A stretch of 64,000 nucleotides of DNA, taken from assembly GCA_015234425.1 (NCBI GenBank), contig JADGNE010000050.1, positions 62,001-126,000 of the forward strand, given 5' to 3'. Below are positions 52,386-62,334 of this stretch, piece by piece; within the stretch, counting starts at the first letter, position 1, and every line of letters begins with the position of its first letter. The DNA comes from Devosia sp. (GTDB lineage Bacteria; Pseudomonadota; Alphaproteobacteria; Rhizobiales; Devosiaceae). The position numbers were made by a program, and so were the translations under genes. The notes below the pieces were generated by a model that saw only the letters and a list, made by a program, of their open reading frames with translations, was not told where the DNA came from and searched no databases.

Positions 52386-53627
52386 AGCGGGACGGTTCGG
52401 GACCAGGCGGTCGGCAATCTGCCGGACATGGCGCAACCCATTCTTGATGGTCGGGTGGGCCTTGGCCCAGGCGCGCAGACGCTGAAAATTGCGGTGTAGC
52501 CCGACTGCAGCCTGACCCTTGCGGGTAATACCGACATAGTGCTGGCGCAGCGGCGTCTGCACATTGCACCAGTGGCGCTTTTCGTCGGTGAACCCCGAGC
52601 CCATGTCGAACATGGTAAAACCCGCGTCGAACACAGACTGCATGACCCGCAACAGACACTGCTTGCCGGGAGACCCGATCTGGATCTGCGGGTCGTCGCT
52701 CATCGAGGAGATGAGGCAGAACATGCGATCGCCATGGACGATGTTGTAGCGGACGGCGACGATTTCGCCATTGAGACGCAGCACGTGGAGGCGCACGTCC
52801 ACCCCGGAGCCGGGCTGCATGGCGCGCAGGTAAAAGCCCACGAGATTGTCGCAGACGAAGATGTCGCGAATGCCCTGGGCGCGGAAGCGCGCAGACCGCT
52901 GGCGGAACATGACGCCGATGGCCTCGGTGCCCGCCAGTGGATCGGTAACCAGCTCAAAACCGATATCGCCAAGCGCGACGAGCCGGTCGCCCTGCTGCCG
53001 GTCATGCTTGCGGCGGGTCCGGCTGCGCTGCACCTGATCGCATTGCTCCCAGGAGGTGAACTCGGCCCGGTAGAGGGTCTCGACAGTGAGGGCTTCGCCC
53101 AGTTCGTCGAACAATCCCGTATAGCCGGCGATCTCGGTCGGAATGGAGCGGAGGTAGACAGCATCGGCGCCGTCGAGCTTGCCGATCATCTCCTGCCAGA
53201 GCGCGCGGCGCCCATCGGCGCCAAGACGCTCGAGAGCGGTGTAGTCTGAAATGGGTGCGTAGCAGCCGACATGGCTGCTGGGGAACCAGGTGTAGATGAA
53301 GAGCCCGTTCCGCCGACGCCGGTGGAGCGGCAGGAGCGCGATCGGGGCGCCGTCGAGGCGGGCCACAACATAGCGCTGATCGTCCTCGTCGATTTGTCGA
53401 TCGGCGATCCAGAGGCGGATGAAGTCATAGCTCTGGCCCGGCGATTCGATGCGCTCGGCGGTGAGCGCGCGCCAGATGGCTTCGACATCTTCGATGCGGT
53501 TGGTGACGGAAACCGTCAGGGCGCCGCTAGATAGCGGCAAATCGCTGGCAGAAGCCGTTAATGCGCTCGGCGTCTCGTCGCCGAGACGCGCTATCGCCTC
53601 CTCACTTGCTCCGGCAGCCACCATCAT
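52377..53627 (-). CDS. GNAT family N-acetyltransferase, CelD/BcsL type
   Basis: A 416-residue protein of the acetyltransferase class associated with polysaccharide synthesis (CelD/BcsL, FemX-like fold). Features: [20 protein letters not shown] near residue 70, [19 protein letters not shown] near 110, and [20 protein letters not shown] near 275. [20 protein letters not shown] (about 345-364) is typical. Its target sugar is unknown. Ends convergent with radC, overlapping 9 bases. Confidence 0.82.
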   Translation of the reverse strand: MMVAAGASEEAIARLGDETPSALTASASDLPLSSGALTVSVTNRIEDVEAIWRALTAERIESPGQSYDFIRLWIADRQIDEDDQRYVVARLDGAPIALLPLHRRRRNGLFIYTWFPSSHVGCYAPISDYTALERLGADGRRALWQEMIGKLDGADAVYLRSIPTEIAGYTGLFDELGEALTVETLYRAEFTSWEQCDQVQRSRTRRKHDRQQGDRLVALGDIGFELVTDPLAGTEAIGVMFRQRSARFRAQGIRDIFVCDNLVGFYLRAMQPGSGVDVRLHVLRLNGEIVAVRYNIVHGDRMFCLISSMSDDPQIQIGSPGKQCLLRVMQSVFDAGFTMFDMGSGFTDEKRHWCNVQTPLRQHYVGITRKGQAAVGLHRNFQRLRAWAKAHPTIKNGLRHVRQIADRLVPNRPASE

Positions 53628-53742
53628 TCTCGCCCTGTCCCTGCAGCAAGTGTGCCGCAGGCCGGTAAACCCGGACTGAACAATTTCAAATCAAAGCCAG
53701 CGCGCGCAAGAGATTAGGCGGACGGTTAAGCGCAGCTTACCG

Positions 53743-54477
53743 TCAGCCGAAAGTAGCCAGGACCGGGAATGTCTCGAGGAACCAGAAGGAAATGCGGGTG
53801 AAATTGCCGGTGAGGAACAAAACGCCAGTAACCACCAGCAGCCCGCCCATGATCTTCTCGACAGTGCGCAGGTGACGCTTGAAACTATCGAAGAAGGTGA
53901 GGAACGGCCCGATCGCCATGCCGGCGAGGAAGAAGGGAATGCCAAGTCCGAGCGAATACAGCCCAAGGAGGGATGCGCCTTCCCAGGCCGTCTCCTGGCT
54001 GGCCGCGACGGAGAGGATCGCCGCGAGCACCGGCCCGATGCACGGCGTCCAGCCGATGGCGAACGCGAGGCCGAGAAGAAACCCGCCCAGCGGCCCCGAG
54101 GCAACGCCGGGACCATTGTGGCGAATCTGCCGGTCCAGCAATCCGATGCGATAGACCCCCAGGAAATGGAGGCCCATGGCGATAATCACGACGCCCGCAA
54201 CTGGCGTCAGGATCGGCAGGAGCTGACGGAACACCTGACCGAAGGCAGTCGCCGTGGCGCCAAGCGTGATGAAGACCACCGAAAAGCCGAGGATGAAGAA
54301 CAGCGAGGTGATCGCCACCCGCAGCTGCAGCGGGCTGCCGGACTTGGACTCATCGCGGAACTGCTCAAAGCTCGCGCCGCTCATATAGGTAAGATAGGGC
54401 GGCACCAGCGGCAGTACGCAGGGGCTGAGAAAGCTCAGAACACCGGCCCCGATAATCAGAGGTAGGGAAAATTCCAA
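53743..54477 (-). CDS. ccdA: Cytochrome c biogenesis protein CcdA
   Basis: A 244-residue membrane protein with six segments that carries reducing power across the membrane for cytochrome c or envelope thiol maturation. The first redox Cys is in GVLSFLSPCVLPLVPPYLTY and the second in AFAIGWTPCIGPVLAAILSV. Start is TTG at 54477 with AGGAG before it; no ATG is suitable. A signal-less start with the first segment directly after the N-terminus is normal for this family. Confidence 0.9.
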   Translation of the reverse strand: MEFSLPLIIGAGVLSFLSPCVLPLVPPYLTYMSGASFEQFRDESKSGSPLQLRVAITSLFFILGFSVVFITLGATATAFGQVFRQLLPILTPVAGVVIIAMGLHFLGVYRIGLLDRQIRHNGPGVASGPLGGFLLGLAFAIGWTPCIGPVLAAILSVAASQETAWEGASLLGLYSLGLGIPFFLAGMAIGPFLTFFDSFKRHLRTVEKIMGGLLVVTGVLFLTGNFTRISFWFLETFPVLATFG

Positions 54478-54722
54478 AATTGACGCTCCTGGTTGGGCCC
54501 CGGTGTAGCGGTATTGCCGCCCAATGCAATGAGCCCGTCTGCCGCATCGCATTAAATTGAGCGACCCTGACACCACCGCACCGGCCGCTAGTCCGCCCGG
54601 CGATGAGTACTGAAACAATGATTACAATGTTATTCAGTGTTTAGTCATACAGTCGAAGAACAGAATTTAGTCAGATCCAGACCCAGTGTTAGCGTATCCC
54701 CGCAACAGCTTGGACTGTTCCG

Positions 54723-55061
54723 ATGAAAACGCAGTCGACGTCGAAGAACGATATACTGCTCTCGGGCCTGCTTTCCTCGGCGGCCGCGCTGATGACTTTT
54801 CTATTTCTTGCCATCGGCCACCACCTGCCGCCCGACCAGGGTGAGTTTGGTGTCGTTTTTCCGCCATGGACGAGCGAAGCTGAAGCTGTGTCGGCGATAA
54901 TCGACGCTGGCGGCGCGCTCGCCGGCGGTACGCGCTTTTCAAATGTCATCGTTGCCGTCGCCTCTGACCCCGGATTTGCCCAGCGGGTCCGGGACAACGG
55001 CGCCTGGCTCACCACGGCCGCCCGCGGCCTTTGCGGACAAATCGAAGGAGAGCAAGCATGA
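54723..55061 (+). CDS. Small single-pass membrane protein coupled to a chemoreceptor
   Basis: A 112-residue protein with a basic N-terminus (MKTQSTSKND), one membrane segment (ILLSGLLSSAAALMTFLFLA) and a soluble part of about 75 residues (SEAEAVSAIIDAGGALAGGT, ending AARGLCGQIEGEQA). The stop overlaps the chemoreceptor start by 4 bases (ATGA). I recognise no family; a sensory or accessory partner of the receptor is inferred from coupling. Confidence 0.72.
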   Translation: MKTQSTSKNDILLSGLLSSAAALMTFLFLAIGHHLPPDQGEFGVVFPPWTSEAEAVSAIIDAGGALAGGTRFSNVIVAVASDPGFAQRVRDNGAWLTTAARGLCGQIEGEQA

Positions 55062-56747
55062 GTCTCGAGCTGTTCAGAACGAGGGTTCTTCTCGCCCTGA
55101 CCGGGCTGGTCGCCATTCTGGCCATCGCCGCCGTGGCAACGGAATTCATTCGCTTTGGACAACTCGGATCAGGTTCGGCACTCGCTCTCGGCCTCGCTGC
55201 GCTGACGGCCGTCGGGCTGATCCTGGTGCGGCTGCGTCCGGCCGGGCGGCACCTCGTGGTCGCCGTCTTGATGGGGGAAATCGCCGCCGTGCTGATCGCC
55301 ATGCGCGGCCACCCCATGCAGATCGATATGCACATGGCCTTCTTCGCGGCCCTCGCCATGTGCTCCCTGCTCTATGATATCCGCTCCATTCTCATCGGCA
55401 CAGCTCTCGTCGCAGTGCACCATCTGGCGCTGGGGCTGCTGCTCAGCGACCTCGTCTTTTACGGCGCCGGTGGTCTCGACCGGATTCTCCTTCATGCGGT
55501 CATTCTCGTCGCCGAAGCGGCGGCGCTGATCTGGATGACCATCAACACCAATGCAGCACTCAGCATCGCCGACGAGCGGACCGAGGACGCTGCCATGAGC
55601 GCAGAGGAAGCGCGCGAAAGCGCAAGGCGGGCCAGCGAGACCGCCGAGGCCAGCGCCCGACAGGTCACCCAGATGGCGCAGCTGCAAAGCGAGTTCGCCA
55701 TGGTGGTGGAAGAAGGCCTCGTCGGCGATTTCTCGCGGCGCCTTTCCGGTGACTACGGACATGAAGCACTCAACGACCTGGCTGGCGCCCACCAACAGGC
55801 TGGTCGACGAAATCGGCCGCGGTCTCGGCGCTACACTGGACGTGCTGCAGTCGATCGCCCGGGCCGACGTGACGCGGCGTGTCGAGGGCGAATTCCACGG
55901 CGTCTTCGCCGATCTTCAGGGCCACACCAATGCCGTGGCCGAAACACTGGGGGAGATCGTCGACCAGCTCAAGACCGCCTCGGCCTCCCTCAAACACGCC
56001 ACAGCCGACATCCTCTCGGGCGCCAACGATCTTTCGGGGCGCACATCCCGCCAGAGCGCCACCATCATGCACACCTCCGACACTATCTCTGAACTGGCCA
56101 AGACGGTGGAGGCGAATGCTGAACAGGCGCGCGAGGCCAACGCCATGGCGCTGGAAGTCAGCCGTGCCGCCGATGCAGGCGGCCAGGTGATGCATCAGGC
56201 CAATGAGGCCATGCAGCGCATGACGGAATCGTCCAAGAAAGTGGCCGATATCGTCAAGCTGATCGACGACATCTCCTTCCAGACCAATCTACTGGCCCTC
56301 AACGCATCGGTGGAGGCGGCGCGCGCCGGCGAGGCTGGCAAGGGCTTTGCGGTCGTTGCCGTGGAAGTGCGGCGCCTCGCGCAGAGCGCCGCAGAAGCAT
56401 CGGGCGAAATCAAGACGCTGATCGAGCAGAGTGCGGCAGACATCATGGGCGGCACCAAACTGGTCGCCGATGCCGCCGGCCAGCTCTCGGTCATGGTCGG
56501 GACAGCGCGAAGCAACATGACCATTATGGAGGTCATTGCCGAACACTGCAGCGGACAGGCACAGTCCGTCCTCGAGGTCAGCCAGGCCGTGCGCGCTATC
56601 GACGAGATGACCCAGCACAACGCCGCACTCGTCGAGCAGATGAACGCCTCGATCTCTCAGTCGGAGGCCCAGGCCAACGAGCTTGACCAGATCGTGGACA
56701 TTTTCAGTACCGAGCCCGAAACGGCATCTCGCAGGTCGGTGGCCTGA
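55058..56747 (+). pseudogene. Methyl-accepting chemotaxis protein with a one-base frameshift
   Basis: An N-terminal membrane region of about six segments (starting LFRTRVLLALTGLVAILAIA) runs in one frame from ATG 55058. The cytoplasmic signalling part, with [20 protein letters not shown] and [20 protein letters not shown], is in another frame. Removing one C in the CCC run at 55788-55790 joins them into a 562-residue receptor. No periplasmic ligand domain is seen, as in the rhizobial receptors of this membrane type. Confidence 0.85.
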
Positions 56748-56860
56748 GGCGGGCGTCGCCCCTCGCTTTGTCCAACCATTGTATAGCGGGGTAAGCCTTG
56801 CCCACGGCGCATACCGGCCCTATAGCAGCCTCATCTCCCCTTTTCTGAGAGCTGCCTGCC

Positions 56861-57541
56861 ATGGCCAACCGCCCCATTCGCATCGCCCCATCTATTCTGT
56901 CGGCCGATTTCTCTCGGCTGGGCGATGAAGTGGCGGCCATTGTCGCCGGCGGCGCTGACTATATCCATATCGACGTGATGGACGGCCACTTCGTGCCGAA
57001 CATCTCCTTTGGCGCTCCGATCATGAAGTCCGTGCGCGGCGTGACCGACAAGGTCTTCGACTGCCATTTGATGATCGCACCGGCCGATGCCTATCTGGCT
57101 GACTTCGCCAAGGGCGGCGCCGATATCATCACGGTCCACGCCGAGGCCGGCCCGCATCTGCACCGTTCGCTGCAGGCCATCCGCGCCCTTGGCAAGAAGG
57201 CCGGCGTGGCTCTCAACCCGGCAACGCCGGTTTCGGCAATCCAGCATGTGATCGACGATGTCGACCTGGTGCTGGTGATGAGCGTCAACCCGGGCTTTGG
57301 CGGGCAGAGCTTTATTCCCGACAGCCTCAACAAGATCCGCCAGGCCAAGGCGCTGATCGGCGGGCGCGATATCGATCTCGAAGTCGACGGTGGCGTGACC
57401 GCTGCCAATGCCGGCGAAGTCGCCAAGGCGGGCGCCAATGTGCTCGTGGCGGGCTCGGCCGTTTATGCCGGCAATGAACCCACGACCTACGCAGCGCGCA
57501 TCAAGGCCATCCGTGATGCAGCCACCGGCATCATTGCCTGA
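56861..57541 (+). CDS. rpe: Ribulose-phosphate 3-epimerase
   Basis: A 226-residue pentose-phosphate enzyme. [20 protein letters not shown] (N-terminus), [20 protein letters not shown] (metal and catalytic Asp, about residues 28-47), [18 protein letters not shown] and [20 protein letters not shown] match the family. Interconverts ribulose and xylulose 5-phosphate, linking to Gnd upstream in metabolism. Confidence 0.96.
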   Translation: MANRPIRIAPSILSADFSRLGDEVAAIVAGGADYIHIDVMDGHFVPNISFGAPIMKSVRGVTDKVFDCHLMIAPADAYLADFAKGGADIITVHAEAGPHLHRSLQAIRALGKKAGVALNPATPVSAIQHVIDDVDLVLVMSVNPGFGGQSFIPDSLNKIRQAKALIGGRDIDLEVDGGVTAANAGEVAKAGANVLVAGSAVYAGNEPTTYAARIKAIRDAATGIIA

Positions 57542-57552
57542 CAAATGTCACA

Positions 57553-57576
57553 GAGGCGGCCGAGAAAGGCTGCCTC
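57553..57576. other. Stable hairpin between rpe and purB
   Basis: GAGGCGGCC (57553-57561) pairs with GGCTGCCTC (57568-57576), with one G-T pair, around GAGAAA. It lacks a T run, so it may stabilise or weakly terminate the rpe transcript. Confidence 0.55.
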
Positions 57577-57613
57577 CACCTGAATCAAATTCTCACCAGC
57601 CGAGGCTAACCCC

Positions 57614-58945
57614 ATGATTCCGCGTTACTCCCGTCCCGAAATGGTGGCAAACTGGTCGGCCGAGACCCGCTTCGCGATCTGGTTCGAAATCGAGGCGCAT
57701 GCGACCTCCAAGCTGGCAGAGCTCGGTGTCGTGCCCAAGGAAAGCGCCGACAAGATCTGGGAAGTGATGAACGCCCGCAAGGCTGAGCTGGGTGACTATG
57801 GCTTTGACGTCGAGCGCATCGACGAGATCGAGCGCACCACCAAGCACGACGTCATCGCCTTCCTGACACACCTGTCGGAAATCGTCGGCCCAGACGCCCG
57901 GTTCGTGCACCAGGGCATGACCTCCTCGGATATCCTCGACACCACGCTCTCCGTGCAGATGAAGCGTGCCGCCGATATCCTCATCGCCGATGTCGATGCG
58001 CTGCTCGAAGCCCTCAAGCGTCGTGCCTATGAGCACAAGAACACCATCACCATCGGTCGCAGCCACGGCATCCACGCCGAGCCGACCACTTTTGGCGTCA
58101 AGCTGGCCGAAGCCTATGCCGAGTTCACCCGCAACCGTGCGCGCCTCGTCGCCGCCCGCGATGAAATCGCCACCGCAGCCATTTCCGGCGCTATCGGCAC
58201 CTTCGCCAATATCGACCCGTCGGTGGAAGAATATGTGGCGGAAAAGCTCGGCCTTTCGATCGAGCCGGTTTCAACCCAGGTGATCCCGCGCGATCGACAC
58301 GCCATGTTCTTTGCAACGCTGGGCGTCGTCGCCTCTTCCATCGAGCGCGTCGCAGTCGAAATCCGTCACCTGCAGCGCACCGAAGTGCTCGAAGCCGAGG
58401 AATATTTCTCCCCCGGCCAGAAGGGCTCGTCGGCCATGCCGCACAAGCGCAACCCGGTGCTGACCGAAAACCTCACCGGTCTTGCCCGCCTCGTGCGCGG
58501 CATGGTGACCCCGGCGCTCGAAAACGTCGCGCTGTGGCACGAACGCGATATCTCGCACTCCTCGGTCGAGCGCATGATCGGCCCCGACGCGACCGTCACC
58601 CTCGACTTCGCGCTGGCTCGCCTCACCGGCGTCATCGACAAGCTCGTCGTCTACCCGGAAAACATGCGCAAGAACCTCGACCTGCTCGGCGGCCTGCACA
58701 ATTCGCAGCGCATGCTGCTCGCCCTCACCCAGGCCGGCTACAGCCGCGAAGACAGCTATGCGGCCGTCCAGCGCAACGCCATGAAGGTCTGGCAGCACAA
58801 TGGCGACCGCGCCGGTCTCTTCGCAGCCAACCTCAAGGCTGACCCGGAAGTGACTCTGTCCGATGAACAAATCCACGCCATGTTCGACGACGCCTACCAC
58901 CTCAAGCACGTCGACACGATCTTTGCCCGCGTGTTCGGAAAATGA
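57614..58945 (+). CDS. purB: Adenylosuccinate lyase
   Basis: A 443-residue fumarase/aspartase-fold enzyme that acts twice in purine synthesis, releasing fumarate. The superfamily signature is GSSAMPHKRNPVLTENLTGL (about residues 273-292). TSSDILDTTLSVQM and GRSHGIHAEPTTFGVKLAEA supply other active-site residues. The last bases overlap the hydrolase gene by 4. Confidence 0.96.
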   Translation: MIPRYSRPEMVANWSAETRFAIWFEIEAHATSKLAELGVVPKESADKIWEVMNARKAELGDYGFDVERIDEIERTTKHDVIAFLTHLSEIVGPDARFVHQGMTSSDILDTTLSVQMKRAADILIADVDALLEALKRRAYEHKNTITIGRSHGIHAEPTTFGVKLAEAYAEFTRNRARLVAARDEIATAAISGAIGTFANIDPSVEEYVAEKLGLSIEPVSTQVIPRDRHAMFFATLGVVASSIERVAVEIRHLQRTEVLEAEEYFSPGQKGSSAMPHKRNPVLTENLTGLARLVRGMVTPALENVALWHERDISHSSVERMIGPDATVTLDFALARLTGVIDKLVVYPENMRKNLDLLGGLHNSQRMLLALTQAGYSREDSYAAVQRNAMKVWQHNGDRAGLFAANLKADPEVTLSDEQIHAMFDDAYHLKHVDTIFARVFGK

Positions 58946-59490
58946 AGCTCTCTGACGCCGACATCCTGATCATCCCCGGCCTGCACAATTCAGGACCGGG
59001 GCACTGGCAGCAGCGCTGGGCCGAGAAGATGCGCACCGCGTCCATCGTCGAGCAGGCTGATTTTGACGATCCGGATCCGGAGGATTGGGTCGACGCGATC
59101 GTCAAGGCCGTGGAGCTTGCTGAGCGGCCGGTGGTGATCGTCGCCCATTCGCTGGGCTGCATCGCAGTAGCAAAGGCCGCGGCGCAGCTCACAGACGGCA
59201 AGGTGAAGGGCGCGCTCCTCGTGTGCCCACCCGACGTCTATCGCGACAATGCACCCGAAGCCGTGCGGGATTTCGCACCGCTTCCGCGTGACCCCCTGCC
59301 CTTTCCGTCGCTGCTCGTGGCCTCCTCGACCGACTTCTATTGCGCGCTCGAAACGGCCGCCGACCTGGCAGGCGCCTGGGGCTCGGAATTTCACAATGCC
59401 GGTGAGGCGGGCCATATCAATCTCGACAGCGGCCATGGCCCCTGGCCCGAGGGCCTGATGATGTTCACCCGCCTCATGCAGCGGATATGA
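58942..59490 (+). CDS. RBBP9/YdeN-type serine hydrolase
   Basis: A 182-residue alpha/beta hydrolase of the small YdeN/RBBP9 type. The oxyanion motif is LIIPGLHNSGPGHWQQRWAE (residues 9-28), the nucleophile is in VVIVAHSLGCIAVAKAA (Ser about residue 71), and the His is in GEAGHINLDSGHGPWPEG near 158. It overlaps purB and the next gene by 4 bases each (ATGA). Confidence 0.87.
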   Translation: MKLSDADILIIPGLHNSGPGHWQQRWAEKMRTASIVEQADFDDPDPEDWVDAIVKAVELAERPVVIVAHSLGCIAVAKAAAQLTDGKVKGALLVCPPDVYRDNAPEAVRDFAPLPRDPLPFPSLLVASSTDFYCALETAADLAGAWGSEFHNAGEAGHINLDSGHGPWPEGLMMFTRLMQRI

Positions 59491-59907
59491 CGGGCGGCTA
59501 CACGATCATCCACCAGACGCCCGCAGTGGAGGACTATCTCCGGCTGCGGGTGGCTGCGGGGCTCAGCCCCAAGACCATCGAACAGGCCGAACTCGGGCTG
59601 CCCAAGAGCTGGTTCGCAGCCGGTGATGCTGGACGGTCGGGCCATCGGCATGGGCCGGATCATCGGCGATGGCGGCACCGCATTCCAGATCGTTGATATT
59701 GCGCTTGAACCCGAGCATCACGGCAAGGGATTGGGCAAGGCGATCATGTCGGCTCTCGCTGAACGCCTCCGCACCCACGCGCCAGAGGGCGCCTATGTGA
59801 GCCTGATCGCCGACGGCGATGCCCGACACCTCTACGCAAAATATGGCTTTGACCCGGTAATGCCCGCGTCCATCGGCATGGCCATGACCGCGCGAAAGTC
59901 GCCCTGA
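59487..59907 (+). pseudogene. GNAT acetyltransferase with a one-base frameshift
   Basis: MTGGYTIIHQTPAVEDYLRL runs from ATG 59487 through LPKSWFAAG, then the sequence resumes in another frame as VMLDGRAIGMGRIIGDGGTA with the acetyl-CoA loop EPEHHGKGLGKAIM. Removing one G at 59622-59623 gives a normal 139-residue GNAT protein. Mutation or sequencing error. Confidence 0.8.
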
Positions 59908-60145
59908 GACCGGCAAGCGTGGAGCTGCCCGAAAGCCGTCAAGATTTCTCCTAAGACCAAGCAAAATAAGGCGTTTTGACCACTTTTCGGATTAAGTATT
60001 CTTAACTTGAGAAGGCAGCTGGCCGGGCCTAGACCAATGACACGCTGGTTTGGAACCGCCGGCGAATGCCATGGCATTCGTGACGCGACGGGTTCAGAAA
60101 ATCGGCGTGCTGGGCATCACGCCCGAAGAACGCATGGAGACCATC

Positions 60146-60448
60146 ATGCGCAGATATATCGCCCCCATCCTCATCGCCCTTGTTGCAGCTGCACCCGGCG
60201 CCGCCTTTGCTGCTTCCGCGGTAACGCCCGCAGCCAAACCTGCGGTTACTGCACCGGCGGACCAGACCATATCGGGCATGGTGAAGGCCTTTGACCTCAA
60301 GGCGCACACGCTGACCCTGGCTGACGGCAAGACCTACCAGCTGCCAGCGACCTTCAAGGACCCGGGCCTCAAGACCGGAGAGAAGGTGACCGTGCACTGG
60401 AAGATGAACGGCACCGCCTATGAGGCGACCAGCGTCACCATCGGATAA
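60146..60448 (+). CDS. DUF1344 family exported protein
   Basis: A 100-residue protein with a signal peptide (MRRYIAPILIALVAAAPGAAFA). The mature domain reads ISGMVKAFDLKAHTLTLADG and KTGEKVTVHWKMNGTAYEAT, matching DUF1344. The start at 60146 uses GGAG at 60136; the open frame upstream is unlikely. Function unknown, probably periplasmic. Confidence 0.8.
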   Translation: MRRYIAPILIALVAAAPGAAFAASAVTPAAKPAVTAPADQTISGMVKAFDLKAHTLTLADGKTYQLPATFKDPGLKTGEKVTVHWKMNGTAYEATSVTIG

Positions 60449-60449
60449 C

Positions 60450-60477
60450 AAAAAGGGAGCCGGCACCGCCGGCTCCC
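60450..60477 (-). terminator. Rho-independent terminator after the DUF1476 gene
   Basis: GGGAGCCGGC (60455-60464) pairs with GCCGGCTCCC (60468-60477); on the minus strand the stem is followed by five T (A run 60450-60454). It also follows the DUF1344 stop on the plus strand and may act there weakly. Confidence 0.85.
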
Positions 60478-60501
60478 CTAAATCTTAACCGCCCGGCTCG
60501 A

Positions 60502-60825
60502 TCAGCCCTCAGCGGCAATCTGTGCGTTGGCTTCAGCGGCCAGGGCTAGCATCTTCTGGCGAATCACATCGTCGCCAACCGAGACGCCCTTGGCCTTGAG
60601 GTCGCCGGAAACCTTGCGGAACACGTCCTCGTCGCCCGCTTCCTCGAAATCTGCAGCCACCACTTCAGCGGCATAGGCATTGGCTTCATCGCCCGAAAGG
60701 CTCATCAGTTCGGCCGCCCAGATCCCCAGCAGCTTGTTGCGGCGCGCTTCCGCCTTGAACTGCTTTTCAGCGTCGAAGGCGTACTTGGCTTCCTGGCCCT
60801 TCTTGCGCTCGTCAAAACCGCCCAT
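60502..60825 (-). CDS. DUF1476 / ATPase inhibitor zeta-type protein
   Basis: A 107-residue helical protein. MGGFDERKKGQEAKYAFDAE and KQFKAEARRNKLLGIWAAEL match the alphaproteobacterial zeta subunit family (DUF1476), which inhibits the F1-ATPase. The start at 60825 replaces a longer non-homologous ORF start. Divergent from purC. Confidence 0.92.
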   Translation of the reverse strand: MGGFDERKKGQEAKYAFDAEKQFKAEARRNKLLGIWAAELMSLSGDEANAYAAEVVAADFEEAGDEDVFRKVSGDLKAKGVSVGDDVIRQKMLALAAEANAQIAAEG

Positions 60826-61051
60826 TCCAGTCTCCCTACGGTTGCATGCACCGGCAATACCGGTTGTCACACCCTGAACGTAGGCAGGCGAGCCTGTCAA
60901 TTCAACGGCCCGCCGGCCGCAGACGCTCCTCCCGGCCCGCCATGTTTGCACAGCAAACGCCCCTCACCCTCAAAAGGGCTTGCATTTTTGGTCCGTTCTG
61001 GCGCATGAAGCCGCCTTAACGCGATGCAGTTTCAGAGCAGCGGAATCCCCG

Positions 61052-61816
61052 ATGAATCGTCGACGCAAAATCTACGAGGGCAAGGCCAAGATCCTTTTTG
61101 AAGGTCCTGAGCCCGGCACTCTGGTGCAGTATTTCAAGGATGATGCGACGGCTGGCAACGGCGCCAAGCACGAAGTCATCGACGGCAAGGGTGTGCTGAA
61201 CAACCGGATCTCGGAGTTCATCTTCACCAAGCTCAACTCGATGGGCATCCCGACCCACTTCCTGCGCCGCATTAACATGCGCGAGCAGCTGATCAAGGAA
61301 GTCGAGATCATCCCGCTCGAGGTGATCGTGCGCAATTATGCCGCCGGTTCTCTCTGCAAGCGCCTCGGCCTCGAACCCGGCACGCAGCTGCCGCGCTCGA
61401 TCATCGAGTTCTGCTACAAGGATGACGCTCTGGGCGACCCGATGGTCTCGGAAGAGCACATCACCGCGTTTGGCTGGGCCACGCCCGCCGAGCTCGATGA
61501 CATCATGAGCCTCGCCATCCGTATCAACGACTTCCTGACCGGCCTGTTCATGGGCGTCGGCATCCAGCTCGTCGACTTCAAGATCGAGCTCGGCCGTCTC
61601 TATGAAGGCGATCTGATGCGCATTGTCCTGGCTGACGAAATCAGCCCAGACAATTGCCGTCTGTGGGACATCAAGACCCGCAACAAGATGGACAAGGACC
61701 GCTTCCGTGAAGGTCTCGGCGGTCTCGTCGAGAACTACCGCGAAGTCGCCCAGCGCCTGGGCATTCTGGTGGAAAACGACAACGCGCTGACCACTGGTCC
61801 GCGTCTGGTTCAATAG
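61052..61816 (+). CDS. purC: Phosphoribosylaminoimidazole-succinocarboxamide synthase (SAICAR synthetase)
   Basis: A 254-residue purine enzyme. [20 protein letters not shown] opens the family N-terminus. [20 protein letters not shown] near residue 90 and [20 protein letters not shown] near 175 carry ATP-, substrate- and metal-contacts. The start at 61052 lies immediately before the conserved YEGKAK. First of a purC-purS-(acyltransferase)-purQ run. Confidence 0.96.
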   Translation: MNRRRKIYEGKAKILFEGPEPGTLVQYFKDDATAGNGAKHEVIDGKGVLNNRISEFIFTKLNSMGIPTHFLRRINMREQLIKEVEIIPLEVIVRNYAAGSLCKRLGLEPGTQLPRSIIEFCYKDDALGDPMVSEEHITAFGWATPAELDDIMSLAIRINDFLTGLFMGVGIQLVDFKIELGRLYEGDLMRIVLADEISPDNCRLWDIKTRNKMDKDRFREGLGGLVENYREVAQRLGILVENDNALTTGPRLVQ

Positions 61817-61832
61817 TATTCGGGGCAGTTTG

Positions 61833-62075
61833 ATGAAAGCGCGCGTTACCGTCACGCTCAAGGCCGGCGTTCTTGATCCGCAGGGCCAGGCCATCGAAGG
61901 CTCCCTCGCCAGCCTCGGCTTTGCCGGGGTGACTGGCGTGCGTCAGGGCAAGGTCTTTGACCTTGCTCTCGAAGGCACCGATGCCGAAGCCGCCAAGGAC
62001 CAGCTGGCACAGATGTGCGAAAAGCTTCTGGCCAATACGGTCATCGAAAACTACGCCATCGAAATTCTCGCTTAA
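61833..62075 (+). CDS. purS: Phosphoribosylformylglycinamidine synthase subunit PurS
   Basis: An 80-residue small subunit of FGAM synthase: KARVTVTLKAGVLDPQGQAI and LGFAGVTGVRQGKVFDLALE. It bridges PurL and PurQ. It follows purC by 16 bases; ATG 61833 is preferred over the TTG three bases earlier. Confidence 0.95.
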   Translation: MKARVTVTLKAGVLDPQGQAIEGSLASLGFAGVTGVRQGKVFDLALEGTDAEAAKDQLAQMCEKLLANTVIENYAIEILA

Positions 62076-62132
62076 CGGTTTGTAGCGATACTCCCCGTCG
62101 CGCGCCGCGTAATGGCGCAGGATCAATTCAGC

Positions 62133-62216
62133 ATGCGTAAGACTCTCGCCCTCTGTGTGATGTTTGTAGCCTCGCTCGGCCTGCTGTTCGCGGCCTACGC
62201 TTCGGTTCCGCTCTGA
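62133..62216 (+). CDS. Possible 27-residue single-pass membrane peptide
   Basis: ATG 62133 opens MRKTLALCVMFVASLGLLFA followed by AYASVPL and a stop, a basic start and one hydrophobic segment, with AGGA about 10 bases upstream. An in-frame ATG at 62112 would add 7 residues. Short, so coding status is uncertain. The remainder of the purS/acyltransferase gap (62076-62334) holds weak hairpins, including CAATCGC-GCATTT-GCGATTG at 62243-62262, and nothing else evident. Confidence 0.35.
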   Translation: MRKTLALCVMFVASLGLLFAAYASVPL

Positions 62217-62334
62217 ACTGAGCCGCTTAGCGGCTTGGTTACCAATCGCGCATTTGCGATTGCCCCTACCAACGCTCTTTAACGCACCGGTCTTTGCCAT
62301 GCGCTAGTGTTCCCTGAGCTAGAGGGAGCTCAGA

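Noticed and set aside
57553..57576. Terminator between rpe and purB
   Set aside because: The hairpin is stable but no T run follows on either strand, so it is listed only as a hairpin.
59832..60077. Minus-strand frame of 81 codons
   Set aside because: Antisense to the GNAT gene and the following gap; no family resemblance.
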